Shown here piece after piece: positions 54,735 through 63,224 of a stretch of DNA of 64,000 nt. The notes under the pieces were generated by a model. That model was not told the origin of the DNA, did not search any database, and worked only from the letters and a program-made list of their open reading frames with translations. The stretch is from Streptomyces roseolus. GTDB lineage: Bacteria; Actinomycetota; Actinomycetes; Streptomycetales; Streptomycetaceae. The translations under genes were made by a program, and so were the position numbers. The stretch is taken from positions 124,001 to 188,000 of the forward strand of contig NZ_BMTV01000002.1 of the NCBI RefSeq assembly GCF_014649855.1, read 5' to 3'. Each line of letters begins with the position of its first letter. Position 1 is the stretch's first letter.

Positions 54735-55532
54735 ATGAGCGGTGTCATGAAGCGTATGGGGATGATCTTCCGCGCGAAGGCGAACAAGGCCCTTGACCGG
54801 GCCGAGGACCCGCGCGAAACGCTCGACTACTCCTACCAGAAGCAGCTGGAGCTGCTGCAGAAGGTGCGCCGGGGCGTCGCCGACGTCGCCACCTCCCGCA
54901 AGCGGCTCGAACTCCAGCTGAACCAGCTGCAGGGCCAGTCCGCCAAGCTGGAGGACCAGGGCCGCAAGGCGCTGGCCCTCGGCCGCGAGGACCTCGCCCG
55001 CGAGGCGCTCTCCCGCCGGGCCGCGCTCCAGCAGCAGGTCAGCGACCTCGAGACGCAGCACCAGACGCTCCAGGGCGAGGAGGAGAAGCTCACCCTCGCC
55101 GCGCAGCGCCTCCAGGCCAAGGTCGACGCCTTCCGCACCCGGAAGGAGACCATCAAGGCCACCTACACGGCCGCCCAGGCCCAGACCCGGATCGCCGAGT
55201 CCTTCTCCGGCATCTCCGAGGAGATGAGCGACGTCGGCCTCGCCATCCAGCGGGCCGAGGACAAGACCGCCCAGCTCCAGGCCCGGGCCGGCGCCATCGA
55301 CGAGCTGCTCGCCTCCGGTGCCCTCGACGACCAGTCGGGCCTCGCCAAGGACGACATCCAGGCCGAGCTGGACCGCCTCTCCGGCGGCACGGACGTCGAG
55401 CTGGAGCTCCAGCGCATGAAGGCCGAACTGGCCGGGGGCCCCTCCGACCGGCAGCAGGCCATCGAGGGCGGCGCCACGGGCACCCCGCAGCAGAACCAGC
55501 AGCAGAACCACCCCCGCTTCGACAAGCAGTAG
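54735..55532 (+). CDS. pspA: phage shock protein A
   Basis: 265 residues (an internal ATG at 54747 is an alternative). MKRMGMIFRAKANKALDRAEDPRETLDYSYQKQLELLQKV is the PspA start with its amphipathic membrane helix. Residues 30-225 are long coiled-coil helices. The Gln/Asn-rich tail PQQNQQQNHPRFDKQ is extra. An ESCRT-III-like protein that protects the membrane under stress. Followed by the PspAA gene after 21 bases. Confidence 0.95.
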   Translation: MSGVMKRMGMIFRAKANKALDRAEDPRETLDYSYQKQLELLQKVRRGVADVATSRKRLELQLNQLQGQSAKLEDQGRKALALGREDLAREALSRRAALQQQVSDLETQHQTLQGEEEKLTLAAQRLQAKVDAFRTRKETIKATYTAAQAQTRIAESFSGISEEMSDVGLAIQRAEDKTAQLQARAGAIDELLASGALDDQSGLAKDDIQAELDRLSGGTDVELELQRMKAELAGGPSDRQQAIEGGATGTPQQNQQQNHPRFDKQ

Positions 55533-55553
55533 CCGACCGGCAGAGGACGCGTC

Positions 55554-55832
55554 ATGATCGTACGGATCATGGGGGAGGGCCAGCGAGAGCTGGCCGACAG
55601 CCACTTCGCCGAGCTGAACGAGCTCGACGACGAGTTGCTGCGCGAGATGCGATCGGGCGACGAGGAGGGCTTCCGCCGCACCCTGGCGGCCCTCCTCGGC
55701 GCCGTCCGCACCCTGGGCACGCCCCTGCCGGACGACGCCCTGGAACCCTCGGAACTCATCCTCCCGTCCCCGGACGCCACCCTGGACGAAGTCCGGGACA
55801 TGCTCTCGGACGACGGCCTGATCCCCGGCTAG
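55554..55832 (+). CDS. PspA-associated protein PspAA
   Basis: 92 residues: MIVRIMGEGQRELADSHFAELNELDDELL then FRRTLAALLGAVRTLGTPLPDDALEPSELILPSPDATLDEVRDML. This small acidic family occurs next to pspA in actinobacteria and archaea and is thought to assist PspA. Same operon. Confidence 0.93.
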   Translation: MIVRIMGEGQRELADSHFAELNELDDELLREMRSGDEEGFRRTLAALLGAVRTLGTPLPDDALEPSELILPSPDATLDEVRDMLSDDGLIPG

Positions 55833-55861
55833 GCCGGTGCGGGCGGGCGTTCCGCGAGGGG

Positions 55862-55902
55862 CGCGGGGGTCCCCCGTCCGAGCGGGGCCGAGAGCCGGGG
55901 GG
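55862..55902. repeat. dispersed GC palindrome
   Basis: GGGGGTCCCCC, a CGAGCG...GAGAG arm and a closing GGGGG. The same components as the element within the oxidoreductase gene at 681-735. Intergenic, between pspAA and the histidine kinase gene. Confidence 0.55.
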
Positions 55903-55930
55903 CGGGCACACCGGAACCGCGCCCTGAGCG

Positions 55931-55996
55931 GCGCCCGAGCCGCGGCCCCCGCCCCCGGGACCCGCGCCCGAGCCGCAGCCCCCGCCCCCGGGACCC
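55931..55996 (+). repeat. 33-base tandem duplication before the histidine kinase gene
   Basis: Two adjacent 33-base units (55931-55963, 55964-55996) with one difference, each GCGCCCGAGCCGC followed by a C-rich part. Ends 41 bases before the GTG at 56038. Confidence 0.85.
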
Positions 55997-56037
55997 GCGC
56001 CGTTCCCCGCGCCCGAACCACCCCGTACCGTTCCCCG

Positions 56038-57279
56038 GTGACCCGCACCCACCTGGCCACCCACCTGAGGGACCGCCTCCGCGACCACCCCCTCGCCTTC
56101 GACGCCGTCCTCGCCGGAGGCGTCCTCGTCGCGATGATCGCCGCCTCCTTCACCGACCCCCACGGCAGCGCCACCGGCCCCACCTTCGGCGAGCGCGTCC
56201 CCACCCTCCTCGGCGTCGGGATGATGCTCGCCGCCGCCGTCGCCCTCATCCTCCGCCGCCGCAGACCCTTCGCGGTCCTCGCGTTCACCTCCGCGCTCGC
56301 CCTCGTCGAGCTGCTCGGCGAGACCCGCCCGGCCCCCGTCACCATCGGCGTCGTCGTCGCGCTCTACACCGTCGCCTCCCGCACCGACCGCCCCACCACC
56401 TGGCGCGTCGGCCTCGCCACCATGACCGCGCTGGCCGCCGCCGCCATGGCCTTCGGCCCGACGCCCTGGTACGCCCAGGAGAACCTCGGGGTCTTCGCCT
56501 GGACCGGCATGGCCGCCGCCGCCGGCGACGCCGTCCGCAGCCGCCGCGCCTTCGTCGACGCGATACGGGAGCGCGCCGAGCGGGCCGAGCGGACCCGCGA
56601 GGAGGAGGCCCGCCGCCGCGTCGCCGAGGAGCGGCTCCGCATCGCCCGCGACCTCCACGACGTCGTCGCCCACCACATCGCCCTGGTCAACGTGCAGGCG
56701 GGGGTCGCCGCGCACGTCATGGACAAGCGCCCCGACCAGGCCAAGGAGGCCCTCGCCCACGTCCGCGAGGCCAGCCGCTCCGCCCTGGACGAGCTCCGCG
56801 TCACCGTCGGCCTGCTCCGCCAGTCCGGCGACCCCGCGGCCCCGACCGAGCCCGCCCCCGGCCTCGCCCTCCTCGACGGGCTCCTCGCCGGCTTCCGCAA
56901 GGCCGGGCTGCCGGTGTCGCTGGCCCGCACCGACGGCGGCCACCAGCTCCCCTCGGCCGTCGACCTCGCCGCGTACCGGATCGTCCAGGAGGCCCTCACC
57001 AACGTCCGCAAGCACGCGGGACCCGACGCCCGCGCCGAGGTGAGCGTCGTCCTCGTGGGCCGTACCGTCGAGATCACCGTCCTCGACGACGGCGTCCCGC
57101 AGCCCGGACCGGCCCCCGAGCCCTCCGGCGGCCACGGCCTGCTCGGCATGCGCGAGCGGGTCACCGCGCTCGGCGGCGTCCTCACCGCCGCACCCCGCTA
57201 CGGCGGCGGCTTCCGCGTGCAGGCGATACTGCCGCTGACGCCCGGGACGGCCCGGGAGCCGGGGGAGGACGACCGATGA
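56038..57279 (+). CDS. NarL-type sensor histidine kinase
   Basis: 413 residues from the GTG at 56038. Several N-terminal TMs (about 20-175), then a HisKA_3 dimerisation box with the phospho-His in IARDLHDVVAHHIALVNVQAG (about 205-215) and a HATPase domain (DLAAYRIVQEALTNVRKHA, then TVLDDG and GGHGLLGMRERVTALGG). Signal unknown. It overlaps the response regulator gene by 4 bases (ATGA). Confidence 0.94.
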   Translation: MTRTHLATHLRDRLRDHPLAFDAVLAGGVLVAMIAASFTDPHGSATGPTFGERVPTLLGVGMMLAAAVALILRRRRPFAVLAFTSALALVELLGETRPAPVTIGVVVALYTVASRTDRPTTWRVGLATMTALAAAAMAFGPTPWYAQENLGVFAWTGMAAAAGDAVRSRRAFVDAIRERAERAERTREEEARRRVAEERLRIARDLHDVVAHHIALVNVQAGVAAHVMDKRPDQAKEALAHVREASRSALDELRVTVGLLRQSGDPAAPTEPAPGLALLDGLLAGFRKAGLPVSLARTDGGHQLPSAVDLAAYRIVQEALTNVRKHAGPDARAEVSVVLVGRTVEITVLDDGVPQPGPAPEPSGGHGLLGMRERVTALGGVLTAAPRYGGGFRVQAILPLTPGTAREPGEDDR

Positions 57280-57959
57280 CCATCCGGGTACTGCTCGCCG
57301 ACGACCAGGCCCTGCTGCGCAGCGCCTTCCGGGTGCTCGTGGACTCCGAGCCCGACATGGAGGTCGTCGGGGAGGCCGCCGACGGCGCGCAGGCCGCCGC
57401 CCTGGCCCGCAGCGAACGGCCCGACGTCGTCCTCATGGACATCCGGATGCCCGGCACCGACGGCCTCGCCGCCACCCGCGCGATCACCGCCGACCCCGAA
57501 CTCGCCGACGTCCGCGTCGTCATGCTCACCACCTTCGAGATCGACGAGTACGTCGTGGAGTCGCTGCGCGCCGGCGCCTCCGGCTTCCTCGGCAAGGGCG
57601 CCGAACCGGACGAGCTGCTCGGCGCCATCCGGATCGCGCACGCCGGCGAGGCGCTGCTCTCCCCGGCCGCCACCAAGGGCCTGATCGCCACCTTCCTCGC
57701 CCAGAGCGCCGCCGCCGACCCGGTCGGCGCCCCGGTGGACGCGGGCCGGCTCGCCGCGCTCACCGCCCGGGAGCGCGAGGTCCTCGTCCTGGTCGGCGGC
57801 GGCCTCTCCAACGACGAGATCGCCGCACGGCTCGACGTCAGCCCGCTCACCGTGAAGACCCACGTCAACCGCACCATGGCCAAGCTCGGCGCCCGCGACC
57901 GCGCCCAGCTGGTGGTGACCGCGTACGAGACGGGACTGGTACGCCCGAGGACTGAGTGA
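57276..57959 (+). CDS. NarL/LuxR-family response regulator
   Basis: 227 residues. Receiver domain: LLADDQALLR, phosphoacceptor Asp in VVLMDIRMPG (about 55), MLTTFEIDEYV and LGKGAEPDEL with the conserved Lys. C-terminal LuxR HTH: LTAREREVLVLVGGGLSNDEIAARLDVSPLTVKTHVNRTMAKLG. Paired with the upstream kinase. The RND exporter gene follows on the same strand after 157 bases and is a plausible target. Confidence 0.96.
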   Translation: MTIRVLLADDQALLRSAFRVLVDSEPDMEVVGEAADGAQAAALARSERPDVVLMDIRMPGTDGLAATRAITADPELADVRVVMLTTFEIDEYVVESLRAGASGFLGKGAEPDELLGAIRIAHAGEALLSPAATKGLIATFLAQSAAADPVGAPVDAGRLAALTAREREVLVLVGGGLSNDEIAARLDVSPLTVKTHVNRTMAKLGARDRAQLVVTAYETGLVRPRTE

Positions 57960-57994
57960 CCCCGCCCGGCGGCGTACTCCATACGCGGTACGCG

Positions 57995-58015
57995 CCGGCC
58001 CGGAAACGGGCCCGG
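57995..58015 (+). terminator. weak hairpin after the two-component operon
   Basis: GGCCCG-GAAA-CGGGCC with a GNRA-like loop and a flanking bulged extension. Short for a Streptomyces terminator and may be only partial. Confidence 0.35.
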
Positions 58016-58116
58016 GGGGCGAGGAATCCGTCCTCCGGATGGCCGATCCTGGGCGCTGGGGGGCGCTCCTGGCTGCCCGCCGCCTGCCGACGAGTACGCC
58101 ACGGAAGAGAGACCCC

Positions 58117-61100
58117 ATGTCCTGGCTGTCCAGATTCAGCCTCGCGCAACGGGCCCTGATCGGGCTGATGTCCATCGTCGCCGTCGTCTTCGGACTGATA
58201 GCGATCCCCCAGCTGAAGCAGCAGCTGTTCCCGTCGATCGAGCTCCCGATGGTCTCGATCATCGCCCCCTACCAGGGCGCCTCTCCCGACGTGGTCGAGA
58301 AGCAGGTCGTCGAGCCGCTGGAGAACAACCTCAAGGCCGTCGACGGCATCAAGGGCATCACGTCCACCGCCTCCGAGGGCAGCGCCGTCATCATGGCCTC
58401 CTTCGACTACGGGGACGAGTCGACCAAGCAGCTCGTCGCCGACGTCCAGCAGGCCGTCAACCGCGCCCGGGCGCTGCTGCCCGACACGGTCGACCCGCAG
58501 GTGGTGGCCGGCTCCACCGACGACATCCCGACCGTCGTCCTCGCCGCCACCTCCGACCGGGACCAGCAGGCCCTCGCCGACCAGCTGGAGCGGACCGTCG
58601 TCCCGGCCCTGGAGGACATCGACGGCGTCGGCCAGGTCAGCATCGACGGCGTGCAGGACCTCCAGGTCTCCGTCACCCCCGACGAGCGCAAGCTCGCCGC
58701 GGCCGGCCTGACCTCCATGAACCTCGCCGAGGCGCTCCGGAACGGCGGCGGCACCGTGCCCGCCGGCTCCTTCTCCGAGGCCGGCAAGAGCCGCACCGTC
58801 CAGGTCGGCGGCGGCTACACCTCGCTCCAGCAGATCCAGGACCTCCGCGTCAAGCCCGCGCGGGGCAAGGCCGTCCGGCTCGCCGACGTCGCCACCGTGG
58901 AGCAGGAGGAGTCCGCCCGGGTCTCGCTGACCCGCACCAACGGCAAGCCCAGCCTGGCCGTCATGGCCACCATGGACAAGGACGGCAGCGCCGTCGCCAT
59001 CTCCGAGGCCGTCGAGGAGAAGCTGCCCGGGCTGCGGGAGCAGCTGGGCGCCGGCGCCCAGCTGACCGTCGTGTCCGACCAGGGCCCGGCCGTCGCCAAG
59101 TCGATCTCGGGCCTCACCACCGAGGGCGCCCTCGGCCTCGTCATGGCCGTCCTGGTGATCCTGGTCTTCCTCGCCTCGGTCCGCTCGACGCTGGTCACCG
59201 CGGTCTCCATCCCGCTCTCGGTCGTCCTCGCGCTGATCGTGCTGTGGACCCGCGACCTCTCGCTCAACGTGCTGACGCTCGGCGCGCTCACCATCGCCAT
59301 CGGCCGGGTCGTCGACGACTCGATCGTGGTCCTGGAGAACATCAAGCGCCACCTCGGTTACGGCGAGGACCGCCAGTCGGCGATCATCACCGCGGTGAAG
59401 GAGGTGGCCGGCGCGGTCACCTCCTCGACCCTGACCACCGTCGCCGTCTTCCTGCCGATCGGCCTGGTCGGCGGCATGGTCGGCGAGCTGTTCGGCTCCT
59501 TCAGCCTCACCGTGACGGCCGCCCTGCTGGCCTCGCTGCTCGTCTCCCTGACGGTCGTGCCGGTGCTCTCGTACTGGTTCCTGCGCGCTCCCAAGGGCAC
59601 CTCCGAGGATCCCGACGAGGCCCGCAGGCTCGCCGAGGAGAAGGAGGCGAAGAGCCGCCTCCAGCGCGCGTACGTGCCGGTCCTCCGCTTCGCCACCCGC
59701 CGCCGCCTCACCAGCGTCGCCATCGCCCTCGTCGTCCTGGTCGTCACCTTCGGCATGGCGCCGCTGCTGAAGACCAACTTCTTCGACCAGGGCGACCAGC
59801 CGGTCCTGACGGTCAAGCAGAAGCTGGAGCCGGGGACCTCCCTGGACGCCTCCGACGAGGCCGCGAAGAAGATCGAGAAGGTCCTCGCGGACACCGAGGG
59901 CGTCAAGGACTACCAGGTCACCGTCGGCTCCTCCGGCTTCATGGCGGCCTTCGGCGGCGGCACCGGCGCCAACCAGGCCTCCTTCCAGGTAACCCTGGAG
60001 GAGTCCGCCTCGTACGAGAAGACCCGCGACGCCATCGAGTCGGCCCTCGGGAAGCTCGACGGCGTCGGCGACACCTCGATCTCGGCCGGCGACGGCTTCG
60101 CCGCCCAGGACCTGAGCGTCATCGTGAAGGCCGGCGACCGGGAGCTGCTCCAGAAGGCGTCCGAGCAGGTGCGGAAGGCCGTCGCGGAGCTGGAGGACGT
60201 CACCGACGTCCAGAGCGACCTCTCCCAGTCGGTCCCGCGGATCTCCGTGCGGGCCGACGAGAAGGCGGCCGACGCCGGCTTCGACGACGCCACCCTCGGC
60301 ATGGTCGTCGCCCAGGCCGTCCGCGGCACCCCCGCCGCCAAGGCCACCCTCGACGACACCGAGCGGGACGTCCTCATCACCTCGGCCGCCCCGGCCACCA
60401 CCCTCGACCAGCTGAAGGCGCTGCCCGTCGGCCCGGTGAAGCTCGGTGACATCGCCACCGTCGAGCTCGTCCCCGGCCCGGTCTCCATGACCCGGATCGA
60501 CGGCGCCCGCGCGGCGACGATCACGGCCAAGCCGACCACGGACAACACCGGCGCCGTCGGCACCGCGCTCCAGTCGAAGATCGCCGCGCTCGACCTGCCG
60601 GAGGGCGCCTCGGCCTCCGTCGGCGGCGTCTCCGAGGACCAGAACGAGGCCTTCCTCAACCTGTTCCTGGCGATGCTCGCGGCCGTCGCGATCGTCTTCA
60701 TGCTGCTCGTCGCGACCTTCCGGTCGCTGGTCCAGCCGCTGATCCTGCTGGTCTCCATCCCGTTCGCCGCCACCGGCGCCATCGGCCTGCTGGTCGCGAC
60801 CGGCACCGCGATGGGCGTCCCGGCGATGATCGGCATGCTGATGCTCATCGGCATCGTCGTCACCAACGCGATCGTCCTGATCGACCTGATCAACCAGTAC
60901 CGGGCCCAGGGGTACGGCGTCGTCGAGGCCGTCGTCGAGGGCGGCCGGCACCGGCTCCGCCCGATCCTGATGACCGCACTGGCGACGATCTTCGCCCTGC
61001 TGCCGATGGCCCTCGGCATCACCGGCGAGGGCGGCTTCATCGCCCAGCCGCTCGCCGTGGTCGTCATCGGCGGCCTGATCAGCTCGACCCTGCTGACCCT

Positions 61101-61281
61101 CCTGCTCGTCCCGACGCTCTACGCGATGGTCGAGCTCCGCAAGGAGCGCCGCGCGAAGAAGAAGGCGGCGAAGAAGGGCGCGAAGAAGACCGTCAAGGGC
61201 AAGGACGGCGAGCAGAAGGTGATTCCGGAGCAGCCGGACGTCACCCCGCTCGACGCGAGCCTGCTCGACGCCCTGGACTGA
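58117..61281 (+). CDS. RND-family exporter (HAE1/SwrC-like)
   Basis: 1054 residues from the ATG at 58117. Duplicated RND architecture: TM1 FSLAQRALIGLMSIVAVVFGLIAIP, a large external loop, TM block with the essential Asp pair in AIGRVVDDSIVVLENI (TM4), LTVVPVLSYWFLRAP, then a second TM1 (LTSVAIALVVLVVTFGMAPLLKTNFFDQGDQP), loop and a second TM block (AMLAAVAIVFMLLVATFRSLVQP, GIVVTNAIVLIDLINQYRAQG). The Lys-rich C-terminus is cytosolic. Drug or lipid export is likely. No membrane-fusion or outer-membrane partner is encoded, as expected for a monoderm. Confidence 0.93.
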   Translation: MSWLSRFSLAQRALIGLMSIVAVVFGLIAIPQLKQQLFPSIELPMVSIIAPYQGASPDVVEKQVVEPLENNLKAVDGIKGITSTASEGSAVIMASFDYGDESTKQLVADVQQAVNRARALLPDTVDPQVVAGSTDDIPTVVLAATSDRDQQALADQLERTVVPALEDIDGVGQVSIDGVQDLQVSVTPDERKLAAAGLTSMNLAEALRNGGGTVPAGSFSEAGKSRTVQVGGGYTSLQQIQDLRVKPARGKAVRLADVATVEQEESARVSLTRTNGKPSLAVMATMDKDGSAVAISEAVEEKLPGLREQLGAGAQLTVVSDQGPAVAKSISGLTTEGALGLVMAVLVILVFLASVRSTLVTAVSIPLSVVLALIVLWTRDLSLNVLTLGALTIAIGRVVDDSIVVLENIKRHLGYGEDRQSAIITAVKEVAGAVTSSTLTTVAVFLPIGLVGGMVGELFGSFSLTVTAALLASLLVSLTVVPVLSYWFLRAPKGTSEDPDEARRLAEEKEAKSRLQRAYVPVLRFATRRRLTSVAIALVVLVVTFGMAPLLKTNFFDQGDQPVLTVKQKLEPGTSLDASDEAAKKIEKVLADTEGVKDYQVTVGSSGFMAAFGGGTGANQASFQVTLEESASYEKTRDAIESALGKLDGVGDTSISAGDGFAAQDLSVIVKAGDRELLQKASEQVRKAVAELEDVTDVQSDLSQSVPRISVRADEKAADAGFDDATLGMVVAQAVRGTPAAKATLDDTERDVLITSAAPATTLDQLKALPVGPVKLGDIATVELVPGPVSMTRIDGARAATITAKPTTDNTGAVGTALQSKIAALDLPEGASASVGGVSEDQNEAFLNLFLAMLAAVAIVFMLLVATFRSLVQPLILLVSIPFAATGAIGLLVATGTAMGVPAMIGMLMLIGIVVTNAIVLIDLINQYRAQGYGVVEAVVEGGRHRLRPILMTALATIFALLPMALGITGEGGFIAQPLAVVVIGGLISSTLLTLLLVPTLYAMVELRKERRAKKKAAKKGAKKTVKGKDGEQKVIPEQPDVTPLDASLLDALD

Positions 61282-61300
61282 GGTCCCGGCCGGCAGGCGA

Positions 61301-61334
61301 AAGGGGCGGCCCACGGACTCGTGGGCCGCCCCTT
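61301..61334. terminator. bidirectional terminator between RND gene and nadA
   Basis: A perfect 15-bp stem AAGGGGCGGCCCACG and complement with a 4-base loop, 19 bases after the RND stop and 23 bases after the nadA stop. Confidence 0.9.
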
Positions 61335-61357
61335 CCGGCGTACGTGCGGGAGAACCG

Positions 61358-62542
61358 TTACGGCAGGGCCAGCATCCGCTCCAGCGCCAGCTTCGCGAAC
61401 GACTCCGTCTCCCGGTCGACCTCGATCCGGTTGACGAGGTTGCCCTCGGCCAGCGACTCCAGCGTCCACACCAGGTGCGGCAGGTCGATCCGGTTCATGG
61501 TGGAGCAGAAGCAGACCGTCTTGTCGAGGAAGACGATCTCCTTGCCCTGGTCGGCGTAACGGTTCGCCAGGCGGCGGACCAGGTTCAGCTCCGTGCCGAT
61601 GGCCCACTTCGAGCCGGCCGGGGCCGCCTCCAGGGTGTTGATGATGTACTCGGTCGAGCCCACGTGGTCCGCGGCGGCGACGACCTCGTGCTTGCACTCC
61701 GGGTGGACCAGCACGTTCACGCCGGGGATCCGGGCGCGCACGTCCTCGACCGACTCCAGCGAGAAGCGGCCGTGCACCGAGCAGTGGCCCCGCCACAGGA
61801 TCATCTTGGCGGCGCGCAGCTCCTCGGCGGTGAGCCCGCCGTTGGGCTTGTGCGGGTTGTAGACCACGCAGTCGTCCAGGGACATGCCCAGGTCGCGGAC
61901 GGCGGTGTTGCGGCCCAGGTGCTGGTCCGGGAGGAAGAGGACCTTCTCGCCCTGCTCGAAGGCCCAGTTCAGCGCCCGCTCGGCGTTGGACGAGGTGCAG
62001 ATGGTGCCCCCGTGCTTGCCGGTGAAGGCCTTGATGTCCGCCGAGGAGTTCATGTACGAGACGGGCACGGTGACGTCCGCGATCCCGGCCTCGGTCAGCA
62101 CGTCCCAGCATTCGGCGACCTGCTCGGCGGTGGCCATGTCGGCCATCGAGCAGCCGGCCGCGAGGTCCGGCAGGACGACCTTCTGGTCGTCGCCGGTGAG
62201 GATGTCGGCCGACTCGGCCATGAAGTGCACGCCGCAGAAGACGATGTACTCGGCCTCCGGCTTGGCGGCGGCGTCACGGGCGAGCTTGAAGGAGTCTCCG
62301 GTGACGTCGGCGAACTGGATGACCTCGTCGCGCTGGTAGTGGTGGCCGAGCACGAAGACCTTGTCCCCGAGCTTCTCCTTGGCCGCCCGGGCCCGCTCCA
62401 CCAGGTCCGGGTCGGAGGGAGACGGCAGGTCGCCGGGACATTCCACGCCGCGCTCGCTCTTCGGGTCGGCCTCGCGACCGAGCAGCAGCAGGGCGAGCGG
62501 CGTCGGCTGGACGTCCAGGGTGGGGTTCTGGGCGGTGGTCAC
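61358..62542 (-). CDS. nadA: quinolinate synthase A
   Basis: 394 residues from the GTG at 62542 (VTTAQNPTLDV); a GTG three codons earlier is possible, but the AAAGGG spacing fits 62542 better. Condenses iminoaspartate with dihydroxyacetone phosphate to quinolinate in NAD biosynthesis. Motifs: LGHHYQRDEVIQFADV, and three [4Fe-4S] cysteines, in FCGVHFMAES, HPECKHEV and KTVCFCSTM. No nadB or nadC is in the window. Confidence 0.97.
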   Translation of the reverse strand: MTTAQNPTLDVQPTPLALLLLGREADPKSERGVECPGDLPSPSDPDLVERARAAKEKLGDKVFVLGHHYQRDEVIQFADVTGDSFKLARDAAAKPEAEYIVFCGVHFMAESADILTGDDQKVVLPDLAAGCSMADMATAEQVAECWDVLTEAGIADVTVPVSYMNSSADIKAFTGKHGGTICTSSNAERALNWAFEQGEKVLFLPDQHLGRNTAVRDLGMSLDDCVVYNPHKPNGGLTAEELRAAKMILWRGHCSVHGRFSLESVEDVRARIPGVNVLVHPECKHEVVAAADHVGSTEYIINTLEAAPAGSKWAIGTELNLVRRLANRYADQGKEIVFLDKTVCFCSTMNRIDLPHLVWTLESLAEGNLVNRIEVDRETESFAKLALERMLALP

Positions 62543-62589
62543 GTCACGCACCCTTTCTTCGGGGGGAGCTTCAAAAGCCTTTTCGTCTA

Positions 62590-62624
62590 AATGACGCTAT
62601 CTATCATAACCCCTTCACGTCATT
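62590..62624 (-). promoter_or_regulatory. candidate nadA promoter/operator
   Basis: An A/T-rich island in the nadA / A-type carrier divergent region. On the minus strand TATGAT (62603-62608) is a good -10 element about 60 bases before the GTG. It is flanked by the inverted repeat AATGACG (62590-62596) / CGTCATT (62618-62624). A matching -35 is not obvious. Confidence 0.4.
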
Positions 62625-62788
62625 CTGACGATGGCCATAGTGTCGATGTGACGAATTCGCCCTCCGCGTCTCTGGACAGGGTGTGCGAGCATGAAGGAGG
62701 GAAATCCCACCCGACCCGGAATGAATCCGGGGCACCGCCGGTTGTCACCGTCGGCAAGCAGTCTCCGTACAACCCGGGAGAGATGTAG

Positions 62789-63145
62789 ATGTCCGTATCG
62801 GACGAGACCAGCACCGTCACCGACGGCATCCTTCTGAGCGACGCCGCCGCGGCCAAGGTCAAGGCTCTGCTCGACCAGGAAGGCCGTGACGACCTCGCGC
62901 TGCGCGTCGCCGTCCAGCCCGGCGGCTGCTCCGGCCTCCGCTACCAGCTGTTCTTCGACGAGCGCTCGCTCGACGGCGACGTCGTCAAGGACTTCGACGG
63001 CGTCAAGGTCGTCACCGACCGCATGAGCGCCCCGTACCTCGGCGGTGCCTCGATCGACTTCGTCGACACCATCGAGAAGCAGGGCTTCACGATCGACAAC
63101 CCGAACGCCACCGGCTCCTGCGCCTGCGGCGACTCGTTCAGCTAA
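62789..63145 (+). CDS. erpA: A-type iron-sulfur cluster carrier/insertion protein
   Basis: 118 residues. HesB/IscA/ErpA family: ILLSDAAAAKVKALLDQEG, first Cys in QPGGCSGLRYQLFFDE, SAPYLGGASIDFVDT, and the C-terminal pair in NATGSCACGDSF (C-x-C). Delivers Fe-S clusters to apo-enzymes; the divergent neighbour NadA is an Fe-S enzyme, as is LipA. Upstream GGGAGAG serves as Shine-Dalgarno. Confidence 0.95.
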   Translation: MSVSDETSTVTDGILLSDAAAAKVKALLDQEGRDDLALRVAVQPGGCSGLRYQLFFDERSLDGDVVKDFDGVKVVTDRMSAPYLGGASIDFVDTIEKQGFTIDNPNATGSCACGDSFS

Positions 63146-63163
63146 ACCGTCGCGGAGCGCCGA

Positions 63164-63209
63164 AGAGGGCGGTGGCCCGGGAGACCGACCTCCCGGGCCA
63201 CCGCCCTCT
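63164..63209. terminator. bidirectional terminator after the A-type carrier gene
   Basis: A perfect 20-bp stem (63164-63183 / 63190-63209) with a 6-base loop, 18 bases after the plus-strand stop and 15 bases after the stop of the convergent gene. Confidence 0.9.
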
Positions 63210-63224
63210 CCGCGTGCCCGGCGA

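Noticed and set aside
57865..61314. 1149-residue open frame antisense to the RND exporter
   Set aside because: Composition is Gly/Asp/Arg/Leu low-complexity typical of an antisense frame in high-GC DNA, and the plus strand encodes an unmistakable RND protein.
62591..62788. 65-residue open frame ending just before the A-type carrier gene
   Set aside because: It would cover the divergent nadA promoter, has no Shine-Dalgarno and looks non-coding.
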